From positions 124,001 through 188,000 of the forward strand of contig JAFMOC010000106.1 of assembly GCA_019802505.1 (NCBI GenBank): a DNA stretch of 64,000 nucleotides, given 5' to 3'. This DNA is from Corydoras sp. C115. Its lineage: Eukaryota > Chordata > Actinopteri > Siluriformes > Callichthyidae. Shown piece by piece: positions 1 through 36,091 of the stretch (positions are counted from its first letter, which is position 1; every line of letters begins with the position of its first letter). Both the position numbers and the translations under genes were made by a program. The notes under the pieces are model-generated. The model saw only the letters and a program-made list of their open reading frames with translations. It was not told the DNA's origin and did no database searches.

Positions 1-1980
1 TCAGTGTTTATACACGGAAAGATCAATCTCCCTGTCTGGGTTTATTTTACAATAATGATGGCTTTCTGTATGATATTGCTTACTCAGTGGTCAGAGTGGA
101 ATTGAAAGTCATTCTCAAAAACAGTCAATCACATTAATTACATAGGTCATTATAATATCAATTTCCTACCAATATAACTAGAAATATTTGGAAAATCGTA
201 AATCAAATAATTGAAAAGCAGTCTTAGGTCGGTCACGTTACAAATGTTCGAGCACTTGTGTTCTTTCTCATGTTCATGACAGTACAATTATAAAAATACT
301 AAGCAAATATGACTTGTTTGTAAAAGTTGCCATGCGAAAATTATCATCTAAACATTTTACAATAACATACAAATTTGCAGCTAAAGAAATAACAAGACTG
401 GAACAATGAAAGAAGGAGTGAGAATTTAGCTTTGTTTTGCAGCCACAGGATCTGGGCACCTTGCAGTCATTGCTTCAAACATGCAATATTTTTCAAACCA
501 AAGTTATCTAGATTTAAATGTGAGGCAATTTATCCAACAGCGAATGCATGACAGAAATTTTATCCTATAATAAAACAGTATTTGCAACCACATATTCAAA
601 TCCAGAACAAAATACATATAAAATAAAAATGAACAATATGGTTTTGCACTGACACAGTCAAAGTCCAATTGAAATGCTGTGATGGTGCTATGAATAAATG
701 AAGGTTCTTAAATCATACAGAACTAAAGAACTGGTGTAAAGAAGAATGCATTAAAACTTCATTTAGCCTCTGCATTGCACCCCGGAAGTATATACATGCA
801 TTTACAAATGTAACCAATCCTTAAAAAAAACTATTATTCATTGTCAACTGATAGAATGAGGTACATTGTGTGTTAACGGATATTATTTCTTAAATAACAT
901 GCTACTATGTGCAGGATTTTTGTCGCAGAATAAGTTTTATTAGTTTTTAGAAATACAGATGGAGAGCATTCAGAAGGGATCCAACTCAGGTCAGCACAAT
1001 GAGGCAGTCCCAGCCACCTTTCCATCTAGTAATTTCAGCTGAGGTGACAGGCCATTATAAAAGCAGAACAGAGGCCAAACGGGACTTTCACAACTCCTGT
1101 CTGAGTCAGCAAAAGTCCATCATTCATAACTCTTACTAAGGCAGCTCTGAAGCCAAATTGAAATGGCTCTCCCCCAGAATTAGTAATTATCTGAAAATAA
1201 GATTAGCTGTGCAGTTTTATTTTCTATTCATTTCACCCCCTGATAATAGTATGGTGATTTTTTTTTGTTTTTAAGTCCAAATAATTCTTATTTAACCATC
1301 AGATTAGATGTGGTAGCTTGTCCCTCCCAAAATAAGTAATAATGGCATAGTTGATTATCTCAATATATTGATAATTGTCACAAGGGTATCTTTAGCACTT
1401 TAGTTAACTTTATGTTATTGGCATGTATTGGCACAAATGCCATAAATTTAGCTGAATGTGGACTGCTCTGTAATTACAGTACAAGTTAATAATGCTGGCT
1501 CTTTTTTATGTGTTAAATCTGTTATAGCTGATGTTCTATAGCCAACAGGAACATTGCCAGTGGACAAAAGTGCTAACAATCAGTTATATATATGAGAGAG
1601 AGAGACCATGACACGTCTGTAAGTGCAGTGTTGGTAAAACTTGAAGGCTCATATGAAATCATTAGAGTGCAATCTAGAGAGGCGGATGCTAGAGGCGAAT
1701 CCTGACCTTGCTTAGTATGAGAGGTTCTTAATGAGGTTGAGTTCAGGAATGATAGTCTTTAAAAGGGTTGTCTCCTGAAACTGCTAACATTTATAATCAG
1801 GAAGAAAAGAGAAGCAATGGTGGCATTACTCTTATATTTGAGAATGTAGACTTTTTAGACTGTGATTTTAACACTTTTAAGATACTAGTAAAATTTATTT
1901 CTTTAGGTTTCAGTGAAGATGGCTGCATCGCAGGGATGAATTTGTTTTGTGTCTTTCATTTACCCATTAATGTGGTCTCT
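1..1980. other. AT-rich stretch with no recognised gene
   Basis: I see no coding exon here. The longest open frames are short, low in complexity and not like any family I know. Several AATAAA-like hexamers on both strands (for example near 43 on the minus strand and 693 on the plus strand) would suit a 3' UTR of a gene lying outside the window, but nothing confirms it. Confidence 0.5.
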
Positions 1981-1982
1981 TT

Positions 1983-2062
1983 ATTCCTTCATTTATTTAT
2001 TCATTCATTTATTCATTCATTCATTATCTTCCGCTTTATCCTCATTTATTTATTCATTCATT
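1983..2062. repeat. ATTC/ATTT-rich simple repeat with a stray V-SINE tail
   Basis: The stretch is built of ATTC and ATTT units. It includes at about 2021-2041 a solitary copy of the inverted V-SINE tail (attatcttccgctttatcc), just before the tail of the full element that follows. The open frame across it is a by-product of the repeat. Confidence 0.7.
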
Positions 2063-2371
2063 AATTTATTATCTTCCATTTGATCTTATATTAGGGATCG
2101 TAGGGGATTCCCCATGCCCATCTAGGGGAGGATGTTTCGGGCACTGAGCAGAAACACCCAGGACAGGGTGCCAAACCATCGCTGGGTTCACACTCACACA
2201 GACACACACTATATAGGGGCAATTTGAATCCATGTTTTTGGACTGTGGAAGGAAACCGGAGAATCTGGAGGAAACCCACGCAGTCACAGGGAGAACATGG
2301 AAACTCCACTAAGATGGGGATTCAAAACTGGATCCCAAGTGCTGAGAGGCGGATGTGCTAGATGGACATAA
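2063..2371 (-). mobile_element. V-SINE copy 1, decayed
   Basis: Reverse-oriented tRNA-derived SINE. Its central block matches the other copies in the window: the segment with 'ggaggaaaccc', the 'tttttggactgtgg' stretch and the CA/GT-rich stretch. The pol III B box is mutated here (attcaaaactgg instead of attcgaaccggg) and the tRNA-like head is mostly lost, so this is an old, inactive copy. Confidence 0.8.
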
Positions 2372-2538
2372 CTCCCCCCACCCCCGCAACCCTAGTTTCT
2401 AGTATAGGATTGTTCCAAGATAATGAGATGAGATAATTGTATAATAAGATACATTCATTTTCTTTATTTTGGATTCTGAAAAACTATATTATTTTAAAAA
2501 TTAGAACTATTAATGTCAGTAATGATAACTTACGATTA

Positions 2539-2539
<1 letters not shown>

Positions 2540-2590
<51 letters not shown>

Positions 2591-2593
2591 ATT
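2540..2593. repeat. (ATT)n microsatellite
   Basis: About 16 uninterrupted TTA units ending directly at the 5' end of V-SINE copy 2. Confidence 0.95.
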
Positions 2594-2937
2594 GGGCGGC
2601 ATGGTGGCTTAGTGGTTAGCATGTTCTCCTCGCACTAGGGATTCCCGGTTCGAATCCCCATCTGGGTGGAGTTTCCATCTTCTCCCCGTGTCTGCGTGGG
2701 TTTCCTCCGGGTTCTCCGGTTTCCTCCCACAGTCCAAAAACATGGATCAAGTCAATTGAATTCTCAGAAATTGCCCCATATAGAGTGTGTGTGTGTGAGA
2801 GAGTGTGTGCCCAGCGATGGATTGGCGCCCTGTCCTGGGTCTATCTGCCCAGCGCCCGAGACATTCTCCCCTGGATGGGCATGGGGAACCCCACCGCGAC
2901 CCTAATAGAGGATAAAAGCGGGAGATAATGAATTAAT
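2594..2937 (+). mobile_element. V-SINE copy 2
   Basis: Full-length tRNA-derived SINE. It starts gggcggcatggtggc, has a box A-like sequence (tggcttagtgg) and a perfect box B (ggttcgaatcc). The conserved central block follows (gtttcctcc...cagtccaaaaacatgg), then a 3' part ending gataaaagcgggagataatga. The arrangement matches the teleost V-SINE superfamily (DANA/HE1-like). It carries no protein gene; open frames inside it are not real. Confidence 0.9.
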
Positions 2938-2939
2938 TA

Positions 2940-2990
<51 letters not shown>

Positions 2991-3013
2991 ATAATAATAA
3001 TAATAATAATATT
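2938..3013. repeat. (TTA)n/(ATA)n microsatellite between two V-SINEs
   Basis: TTA units pass into ATA units. The array fills the gap between V-SINE copies 2 and 3. Confidence 0.95.
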
Positions 3014-3371
3014 GGGCGGCACGGTGGCTTAGTGTTTAATACATTCGCCTCTCAGCGCAGGGGATTCCCGGTTCGAATCCCCATCTGGGTGGAGTTTCCA
3101 TGTTCTCCCCGTGTCTGCGTGGGTTTCCTCCGGGTTCTCCGCTTTCCTCCCACAGTCCAAAAACATGGTTCAAGTCAATTGAATTCTCAAAAATTGCCCC
3201 ATATAGAGTGTGTCTGTGTGAGTGAGTGTGTGCCCAGCGATGGATTGGCGTCCTGTCCTGGGTGTATCTGCCCAGCGCCCGATATGTTCTCTCCTGGATG
3301 GGCATGGAGAACCCCCCCCTCCCCCCGCGACCCTAATAGAGGATAAAAGCGGGAGATAATGAATGAACGAA
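3014..3371 (+). mobile_element. V-SINE copy 3
   Basis: Full-length copy with the same order of parts as copy 2: head gggcggcacggtggc, perfect B box, central block, and tail with gagataatgaatgaa. It has a short C/T-rich insertion near 3311-3325. It lies about 400 bases upstream of the ddx28 start codon. Confidence 0.9.
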
Positions 3372-3429
3372 TTATTATTATTATTATAATTAGTAGTATT
3401 ATTATTATTATATTAAACTTTTATTATAT

Positions 3430-3766
3430 TACCAGTGTTCACATCCTGTTCAGCGCAACTATGTCAGCGCCGCTGTGTCGCATTTGGGCTGCGTCTCAAT
3501 CATCTTCATACGAACTACATTAGTGCGCTTCAAGCGGATATGTAACGGAGCTTTATACACCCTATTTAGTGCACTAGTGTATGACCAGCGGTCGTTCAGC
3601 GGCCACCCTGTTACACGTGTCTGCAGCGCTGCTGTATAGCGTGAGGAAGGTGAGCATGAGGAAAGTTTGCTGAAGGATCTGACACTTTAAAACGTTTTCA
3701 ACGTTTTTCAAAAGAATCAAACGCAGGACTCTGTAATTACATAATATGTTTTGATGAACTGGCGAA
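3430..3766 (+). promoter_or_regulatory. probable ddx28 promoter and 5' leader
   Basis: This stretch is richer in GC and CpG than its surroundings (for example gtcagcgccgctgtgtcgc) and has no clear TATA box. That is what one expects of a housekeeping gene promoter. The call rests on composition and on its place directly upstream of the ddx28 start; the transcription start is not determined. Confidence 0.45.
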
Positions 3767-5428
3767 ATGCGAAGCGCTAAACGCCTCCCCTTCGGCTTGT
3801 TTTTTGGGAAGCAGCCGTTTAAACACACAGAATGGACGTGTTTCAGTTCCGCACGCAGCAGCAGCTCGACTGCGAGCCCCGAGCCTGCCATCATCCGCAT
3901 CCCGAGGCGCATGCAAGATCGAATCGACAACGTGAAGCAGGTGAAGAATAAAGGCTTCACTAAAGTGTGCACGGTGAAGCCTGGCAGACTCCTGATCAAA
4001 AGCAAGAACCCAGTGTTTAATCAGTCTGTCAGCTACACGCTGGGCAAATTCGAAGAACCCATCCTTGCGTCAAAAGGATGGAAAAATACTAAGTCTTTCG
4101 GGGACCATTTCACCATAAACGATACCCAGAGTGACCCCCCATTCCTTCCCGAGTCAACATCCGAGGGTACGGATGATGGAAGAGGGCATGAGAGAACATT
4201 TTCCAACCTTAGACTTTGCAAGGAATTGGTGGAGGTTTTGCATGCTTGCGGCATCACTCATCCCACCACGGTGCAACATCAGACCATTCCTAAGGTGCTA
4301 AGAGGTCATAATGTCTTGTGTGCTGCTGAGACGGGCAGTGGGAAAACACTGGCGTATCTTCTGCCCATCATTCAGAAGCTGCATATGGACATACAGTCAG
4401 GTGGAAATGACTTCGAGACCAGAATCAGAGCAGCAGTCCTTGTACCTTCTCGAGAGCTTGCGGAGCAGGTCTCATCCGTTGCCATGGCCATGGGTCAACC
4501 ATTCAGTTTGAGAGTCAAGGTGTTGTGGGGAGGAAAAGGTATTGGTAACATTAAAGCATCGCTTTCCTCTGGTCAGCCAGACATTCTGGTAGCAACACCT
4601 GGTATCCTGCTGAAGGCAATGTGGAGAGGCATTGTAGATCTGAGCGAACTGCAATTCATGGTAGTGGATGAAGCGGACACCATGTTTGATCCTAGTTTTG
4701 CAGACATGCTTGAGAAGATCCTTACAAAAATCCAGGTAGCTGACAAAATCTCCGAGACTGTTGGACCCATCCGGAAGGCTCAGCTGGTGGTGGTGGGTGC
4801 CACGTTCCCTGGAGGTGTTGGGAATCTCCTTGATAAGGTGACTGACCTGGGAAGTTTAGTGACAATTAAGAGCAGGATGTTGCACTATTTGATGCCACAT
4901 GTCAAGCAGACTTTCATGAAAGTGAGACGCTCAGAGAAGGTGCTTGAGCTTCACCAAGTCCTAAAGGAGACGGAGCCTGAGCGGAAAGGTGTTCAGGTGT
5001 TTTGCAATACAGCCTCCACTGTTAACTGGCTCAGTTACACGCTGGAGGAGATGGGCCTGCGCCATGTACGCCTTCAGGGACAAATGCCAGCTGCTATGAG
5101 GGAAGGAATCTTTCAGAGCTTTCAGAAAGGTCATGTTAATGTTCTGCTTTGTACTGACATTGCTTCTCGAGGACTGGACACACAAAGAGTTAGTTTGGTC
5201 GTCAACTATGACTTTCCAGAATCCCATACAGACTACATCCACCGGGCCGGACGTGTGGGCAGAGCAGGAGGCTCGGGCAGAGGACGGGTGATAAGTTTCA
5301 TCACACATCCTTGGGATGTGGAGCTGGTACAGAGCATCGAGATAGCAGCCAGGAGGAGAATGTGTTTACCGGGATTGGAAAAGGAGGTTCAGAAGCCCAG
5401 TCCCAAAACCATATTACCAGAATTTTAG
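3767..5428 (+). CDS. ddx28: DDX28, mitochondrial DEAD-box RNA helicase
   Basis: Single uninterrupted frame of 553 residues; human DDX28 is also intronless and of similar length (about 540). DEAD-box order is complete: Q motif around residues 152-172, Walker A AETGSGKT 187-194, PSREL 227-231, ATPG 276-279, DEAD 301-304, a GAT version of motif III at 344-346, motif V TDIASRG 463-469 and motif VI HRAGRVGRAG 492-501. The N-terminus (MRSAKRLPFGLFFGKQPFK) is basic and amphipathic, which fits a mitochondrial targeting sequence and supports this start. Known role of the family member: an RNA helicase in mitochondrial RNA granules needed for large mitoribosomal subunit assembly. GAT instead of SAT in motif III is, as I recall, also found in mammalian DDX28. 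A poly(A) signal ATTAAA lies at 5566-5571. Confidence 0.95.
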   Translation: MRSAKRLPFGLFFGKQPFKHTEWTCFSSARSSSSTASPEPAIIRIPRRMQDRIDNVKQVKNKGFTKVCTVKPGRLLIKSKNPVFNQSVSYTLGKFEEPILASKGWKNTKSFGDHFTINDTQSDPPFLPESTSEGTDDGRGHERTFSNLRLCKELVEVLHACGITHPTTVQHQTIPKVLRGHNVLCAAETGSGKTLAYLLPIIQKLHMDIQSGGNDFETRIRAAVLVPSRELAEQVSSVAMAMGQPFSLRVKVLWGGKGIGNIKASLSSGQPDILVATPGILLKAMWRGIVDLSELQFMVVDEADTMFDPSFADMLEKILTKIQVADKISETVGPIRKAQLVVVGATFPGGVGNLLDKVTDLGSLVTIKSRMLHYLMPHVKQTFMKVRRSEKVLELHQVLKETEPERKGVQVFCNTASTVNWLSYTLEEMGLRHVRLQGQMPAAMREGIFQSFQKGHVNVLLCTDIASRGLDTQRVSLVVNYDFPESHTDYIHRAGRVGRAGGSGRGRVISFITHPWDVELVQSIEIAARRRMCLPGLEKEVQKPSPKTILPEF

Positions 5429-8400
5429 TACATATTACCAGCAATTGAACAGAAACATTACATCTGCCTTGGGACTCATTGTTTATTATTTAATGAGGAT
5501 TAATTATTTGGCTTTGTACATTTTATTTAAAAAAAATTCTCATGAAACAAATACAAAAAAAGTTTATTAAAAAGCTATGAATTATTTTGTCCTTGCAATA
5601 TTTGTAAGTTATAGGATTTTATAATATTGTTTATTTTTAATTCTCTTTACACCTTTTAAATGATAAGTAATCATTTCGTGCTTTCATTTTAGCTTTGAGG
5701 CTATTGTTTGTTAGTAAACATTAACAGAAATCTGGAAATCATTTGATGATAAATGATTTGATTTTTTCATTTTGTTTTTTGAAAGTGTCGTGTTTGTCTG
5801 GAAAGAGATTGAAAAGTTGTTGAGTTTAATCTCCACTAATTTCAAGGGGAAATTATCACCCCAGCACTTCAGAATTACAAGTGCAGTAGACCACGGTGAT
5901 CATTCAGCGCAGTTTTAAATTGTCTTGCCGTTTCACTCTTCTTCCACCTCACGGACTAATTTAGTTCAATTTGTTGGGACTGTACTTTAAAGGAATCCCT
6001 GTGGACCAGTGGTTTCCATGGAAACAATAAATAAAGCATAAAAGTAAGCATATGTAGTCAGCTCCCAAAATTAATTACACAAATGAATAAAAGGATGGAA
6101 AAATGTATTTGTGTGTAATTAGCTTTAAAACATTAGAAGTGTAACCTTTAATTAAATTTAATTTATTCAAATAACAAAAAGGCAGATTGGTTGAAAGATT
6201 GAAATCAAGTACCTCACCAAACCAGTAATTTACTGACAAAGCTTCTCTGTGGTATTTTTGTTGAGATTGCAAATGGCAGGAATCTTACTGTAAGCCACCA
6301 GGTTTCGTGATCATCTCCTTTGTTTTAACCAAAACATTATTAATAATATTAAAGGCTCAATTTTAATTTAAGTAATTTGTTAGTGATTTTCTCTGGTCCC
6401 ACTAGCAGCTTCTCCAACTGCTTCCAGCTTCCCCAAATTCATTCTAAATGTGATTATAAGCAGTTCGAAATGCATACAATTTGTGTAAAGTGCTGAAGAA
6501 GCAATATCATTGTTGACTTGCATACGTTCATGATGAGATTTATATATAAATTCATTTTTAAAAACGGGGCAGTTTGGTTTGCCAGTATTTGGGAGATGGG
6601 CCCCTGAAAACTGAACTATCCACTAATATAGATTCCATCCTGTGTTCTGTATAGCGGTTCACTTGTGTATTGATAAAATAAAATAAAATGGCTTTCTTCA
6701 GGCATGATCATGTTTGCCAGAAGTGACAATGTATTTTAGTATTTAGTGGTTCAGTGATGCCAATGACTTCACTGTTAAAAAAAAAGTAAAGAAAAATAAT
6801 CTCCAAATGCGATCTGACATTTTTGACACCTCAGTCTTTGTTGTGTTATTTTCCAGACAGACTTGTGTTTTTAACCCCAGCATCTTGAGGTAAATATGTA
6901 CGTGTATGGGCCTGCTTCATTCTAGCCATTGTCTGATTTATTAAAACCTATTGAAACACTTTTGCTCTTTTTCACCAAATTAACTCAGGTTCTTTAATCA
7001 GTTGCATTCAGCATTCTTGTAACCACGATACCTGTTTTAAGTTGAGCTATTGTAATTCAAACAAAAGACATTTGATACATATACAGGTACTTGTGCTTTC
7101 TAGCTTTTTTCTAAACTGGTCAAAATATTGCAAATTTAACTAAATAAATCCCAAACTTTTTAAACATAATTCATTGTTCTCCCCTATTTTTTCTCTTAAA
7201 TGTCTTTTATAATAATTTTACTTAATTATAATTAAGCTTAGGCTTAGGTTAGGTTAAGCTAAGGTTAATTATACATTAAGCTAAAAATTTTAAATAACCT
7301 AGTTTCACACAAGTCTTATCTTAAGGTATCTCAAAATATAGCTTTATTTGAATATACAAATTTCTATTTTAATGAGTCATTTACACTTTCACAGTTTCAC
7401 GTTGTTTTACAGACATGATGTTTTATTCATAAAATAGTGATTAGCTGACTCCAGGGGATGTTGGCTGGAGCTGGTGTGAGCTAATCAGCTTGATGGACAC
7501 CCTCGCACCCCCTGTGATGTTTGGAGGTGGGGACAGGCACCAGATTTTAGGTTTATGAGCTTGTTACTACTTGTTGAATGACTGAATGGTTTAAAATCAC
7601 GTGAATGAATTGGAACAGAGCCTTTCCATATCAATTGAATGCAATGTTTGGTTGCGTTTATTAATTTGTATACATTTTTTTAAATCTATGTTGGTGGCTA
7701 GTCCACTGATATCCCATTTTTGATATTTATTGATAATCACAATAATGTTATGCAATTAAATTACATTGTTAGGGTTTTCTTTTCAATGGGTGTTAGTAGT
7801 TTTATGGTTAACTGAGTCTTGAAATTTCTGTAGAAATGATTAACATCTGATTCAGTAATGGGCCACAGTGTGAATACAGACACATTAAAGTGCATTAAGA
7901 TTCTCACAAAACAAACAGTGCTGTTTTTGACTCTTTTTTTTTAATCCTTAATCCTTTGATGTGCGAACCAGAGGTAAGGTAGAATATACAGTCTGCTGCC
8001 CACTGTTTATCATAAAACAAGAGCAGGGTTGCCATGGGACCAGGCTTATATTTAAGGTGACAGCAGATGACGATGTCCAGAGGAGAGAGCTTTTTGTAAA
8101 CATGGATCCAAAGAAAAAATAAATAAGGATGAACTCAGCATGTCGCTAATGGACTTTCTCCAAAAGCATACGAAAATAGACCCCACATATAAAAAAAAGT
8201 GAAGCTCAGTGCTTTTATGCGTTAAAGGAAAGGACAAAGAAAGGTTTACAAAATAGAAGTGAGCACAGAAATCCTGCTTTAACATTTTGCTTTGAAGAAC
8301 CCTTTCATGATCGAGCAACATGACTAAAGTATTATTATTATTATGCTGTCATTTTTGCTTTTATTAGGCTCAACCTGAAAATTTTGGATGTTTTGCAATG

Positions 8401-9189
8401 ATGTGAGACATGTAGTTCTGCAGTAGTATTAAGAAAAGTAGAAAATCTGGCTTTCTTCCATTCAGCATGCATTGTGTTCTTTGCACGTCAAAGAAAGAAA
8501 TACCCCGAATGAGAAGTTGAAAGAATTATCGTCCAGGGGGAACGTGTGCTTTATATGAACATTCCCCTCCTTGCCATCTGACTAAAATCACGTAATAAAA
8601 GCTATTTGAACTCTGCATGTGTACTCAATGCACTTGACCTTTAAATATACAGTAATTAAAGAAGAAATGCATAACAATTACATTTACATGTATTTATTTT
8701 AAGGTATAGAACTTCATAAACATGACCTCAGCCAGTGTCACTGATAAAATCACTGCTGGTATGACAACTTTAAATACATTATTAAAGGGATTTTGTGTTT
8801 CTGCAGGCTTGATCTATTAATCTGTGTGATTTTGACTAATACTGTACATGTTGTTATAGCAGTCATATACATTCAGTTACTTATGGCACAAACATAGACT
8901 GATGCAGATAAGTGAAGATCGCACAATATTGCAAAACAGTAAAAATGCTTTATTATTCTCTATTTAAATTGTCCACAGTCTGGGCTTTCAGCTTTCCAAG
9001 GCTAGTGGTGAATAAGAAACTGCTAATGGTACATCCATCTCCCTTATGGCGCTGGCACTAATGAAATAACAGCCTGCTTGGTTACTGTGCATGTATATAT
9101 ATATATATATTAGAGTCTTGTCTATTTTGTGGGGTAAGACTATTTTATACAAAATGGCTCAGATTCAACCCTCAGAGAGCTTTTCAGTC
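5429..9189. other. AT-rich intergenic DNA, including the likely galr1 3' UTR
   Basis: The first ~150 bases are the ddx28 3' UTR. The last few hundred bases, read on the minus strand, should be the galr1 3' UTR; a minus-strand AATAAA lies at 8949-8954. A short (TA)n run is at 9092-9110. No other gene or clear element is seen in between. Confidence 0.55.
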
Positions 9190-32413
<23,224 letters not shown>

Positions 32414-34021
32414 GTTTTACGCGATCACCCCTTTCACTTGAAAAACCATCAAGTCCAAAATGTGCCCAAATACCCCCCCAAAATTTCCCCCTCAGCACAC
32501 GATGGTCTGGAATTATCGTCCGAGATAAAAAAATAACATTATGTCCTGGTAAACTTGGCACACCCGCGCGTGTGTGTGCGTGCGCCCCTTTAGTGTGTTC
32601 TGCATGCGTAAAACGCTCTGGTCTCCAAAACGCGCGAACCAAATCTCTCCTGCGCTTCTCTCACATCACGCCTTAATTAACTCGTATCGCCCTCGACCTC
32701 AGTGCACTTCTCCTTTCGAATTAAAAAGCCAAATGCGACTACTGAAGAGCAGCCTTTTTATTATCTCACGTTGAACTTTGGCAGCGTCTGGCACCTGTCG
32801 TCAATAAAACCAAGACATTTATGTAGCGAGTTGTCTTCCTGAGGACAAGGTACAGGCTACAAATAACTCACCAGGCTGTAAATAAATACTCTTGTCGTGA
32901 ACATATTAATTACATATTATATGATCTACTTCCCGGGTGTTATTAAATAGGACTACTTGATATCTCTGAAAGAGATAAGAGCTGTTTTTTCCAACCAGCC
33001 ATTAAGTATTAAGTGCACTAGTAAAGTTTAACATTTAAATGGGTTTGACTTTACATAAGCCCTTTTAACACAGCCGGAATTACTATAAATATAAACTTTA
33101 TATGCTGTTTTGTGAATGCATTTGGGGTTTTAAATAAGCAACATCATATTGATAAGTAATTAATGTCTAAATATTAATTTACAATACAAAAATGTGCTTT
33201 TTTCAAACTCTTGAGATTTTATATTACTGGGAAATCTAAGACAATAATAATACATGGGAATTAATTGGTTAACCTAAAAAAGGTCCTTTACATTTATGAC
33301 ACATTATTTAAACCATCTGTTTTATGGACTATAAAGTTTTAAAGTAGTTTATAGGTATAAACCAATATAAACAAAGTCAACAACATTCTAGTGTCATAGC
33401 GACTACATAGTGGGCGGCATTAACAAGTTATAGTACAAGACTAGTGTGAACCCTGATTGTGGATAAGTTTTGCCTGGTGTAGCTCTTATTTGACAGGCTG
33501 TAACTAATTTGCTGGTCATTTGGGATGATTCAAAACCTTAGTGTGCAATATGGTGTTCCTCACAGTTCTGTCTTGTGCCCCTTTCAGTTTACACTTTATA
33601 TAAAGCATTTGACACATAATGTCTAAACACGACTTTCACTAATGTTGTTCATAGTCAGTTACACAAAACAGTCCAGCCAGATTTAACAGAACAGTTTAGC
33701 CAAATTAAAGCTTGTGTTCAGCTATGTGACAAATTAAACAATTGACTGTTGGTAGTAAGTCAATACAAGTCCAATTATATAATCAACTTATGGAACTTAG
33801 TAAAGGCACAGTGAAACTAAAGGCTTCAGTTAACAACTGTCATAGGAAATTGATTACATGTTATGAAGTATATCAAAGTTCAGTCTAATATATGATCTTT
33901 GTTCTAATTCACCCCACAGGTGTTAAAAATTATTGCAGTCAGGGCTCAGTGTGGGTCATATCAAACTCACCCTAACATGATTTGCCTTGTGCACTGGGGC
34001 ACTGTTTGCCTGGTTGTCTGC

Positions 34022-34130
34022 TTGTTATGGACTGGTGACCCATCCAGGGTGCTTTCTCTCCTTTCACTCTTAGAGTGGTCAGATAGGCACCAGTGATTTA
34101 ATGACCCTGATCAGGATAAGGCAGAGTGGA
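34022..34130 (+). mobile_element. V-SINE 3' fragment, degenerate
   Basis: 'atggactggtgacccatcca' plus 'gggtgc' and later 'atgaccctgatcaggataag' are in the order of the 3' half of fish V-SINEs. The tRNA-like head is missing. Confidence 0.5.
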
Positions 34131-36008
34131 TACATCTGTCATTTTACAGTAAAAAGTTTCTGGGCTTAATTTGTGCCGTGTGACCAGGATCCTTTTTGTA
34201 TGGAGTATCCAGCCACAGTTTAAATGCATGTAAAAATAGTAAATTGGATAAACCTTTTCACCCCTTGGTGTAAAAGTGCATTTATTTGTTTGTATGTCTG
34301 ATCTGTAAAAGACTGGTGACCAGTGCAGGGAGTTTTCCATATTTTTCTCCTTTGACACTAGCATGGGCTATATCTCTGCACACTTCTGAAGGTGATTTGA
34401 AAAGTGGCATATAAATGAAAGATTGAAAGTTGTGACTTCTGGTCACAACAATATTACATTAATAATGTTTTAATAATATAAATTGAAATACAAATAAATG
34501 AAGACATAGTTTTGACATGGACACAAGCTTGAATGGTGCAGCAGTCTAATGTGGATGACTAATTTTCAGAGGTAGTTCTGGCTGGGTAACTCTATCTGCA
34601 CAACTTGTGCCTAATATGGGTAAAAAGATTAATTTGTTAAATTTAACTAGAGAATTAGACACTGGAAAACCTATTAAGACAGAAAACAAAAAATATACAA
34701 AATGTACAAATCACATTTGAAAATTACAGATACTATTTTGCCCATTCTTTTCTTATATTGGACTAAGCTGAGATTTCTTGAAACTTTGGTGTGACTTTCT
34801 ATTTCTGGCTATATCTGTCTGTTATGTATACTTTCTAATTATTTTATGATGTTTCCTCTCTAATGACAAATATAATGGAAAAGTATTAGCTTCATATTAA
34901 TTATCTCTACCACTTTATTTACTGACCTGTATGCTGCCTTACTTTTCTAATCAGTCTTTCCACATGATTCATGTCTCAGATTGCAAGCTGATGTTTTTTG
35001 ATCATTACTGAATTTTGTATGCCAAGGTAACAAATTGATAAATCGGTTTAATTAAGCATTCACTTCAGCACATGTGGTGTCCATACAAAAGCAACTTAAT
35101 GATATCATGGAAAGTCAGAGAAGGTCCTCTTCTTTCTTCACACAGAAAAAAAAGTGTTATGCTTGAGTGAATTCATTGGCTGATAAAAGTAATTGCATAT
35201 TATCTGAGGTCATGCATTTTGAAGCATTTTTACACCCAGGGGTTTTTTTCTAATATGAGACTCGTTTAAATCCCTTGCCAAATCATCACTGAAGACTGAC
35301 ACTTCAATGTGATATCAGTGCATAGCTTCTGCGATTTTTTGATTATAAATGAGCATATCCAAATGCAAAAAGTTTTTGGATCATACACTTTCGAATGATC
35401 TCTATCCATGTTCCAGGCACTTTATGAATCATTGACTCCCTAATACTCAGAGACAGCTGCATTCTGTTGTCAGACATAATAAAATGCATGTAGCAGTTAC
35501 ATGCTTCCAAACCACAAAAAGATATGGATGGCCTGATTACCATGACATGTACATCAGATTATTAAATGTGTCGGTCATCAAAATTGCAACCATAAACACT
35601 TGTGCTTGTGCTATTTCATTTATTACCGAAGAATTAATGGGCTGCACTGGGAATAGCTGGAGCGCTTGGATAAATCAATTTCATTTACTGTGAAAACAAA
35701 ATGTTTTAGCCTAACACACAGAAGTGTCCATGGACATTTTTAAACACAACACAGTAAAATGTTGAAATGTCCCAAGGAAATCCATTCAATCCGAACAATC
35801 CGAGTTCAATAGCATGTGAAGGCAGTTAAATGAAGAATGCTAAACAGCTCCTAAGGTTAGATTGTATATATAATATATATATAAAGATGTATGTATAATT
35901 GCACAGGCTATTGTATTGTATGTCAATCGCAGCAACCTTGTGACTTTCGCTAAAGAGCTCTGCTGTTGTATTATTGCCTTCCAAAGAAAAAGCTTTGCTG
36001 TTGCTTTC

Positions 36009-36014
<6 letters not shown>

Positions 36015-36089
<75 letters not shown>
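36015..36089. repeat. (TA)n microsatellite
   Basis: About 37 TA units, uninterrupted. Confidence 0.97.

Positions 36090-36091
<2 letters not shown>

Noticed and set aside
1..960. Possible 3' UTR of a neighbouring gene.
   Set aside because: Only AATAAA-like hexamers support it; no coding exon or splice signal in the window connects to it.
1768..2064. 98-codon frame with a Phe/Ile/His-rich end.
   Set aside because: The second half is the ATTC/ATTT simple repeat; the first half has no recognisable features.
2594..3371. Open frames inside the V-SINE copies that look conserved between copies.
   Set aside because: The similarity is that of the SINE itself, which is a non-coding pol III element. 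The same frames recur on both strands of every copy.
3574..4005. 143-codon minus-strand frame over the start of ddx28.
   Set aside because: Shadow of the ddx28 coding sequence; composition follows the antisense of a GC-rich exon.
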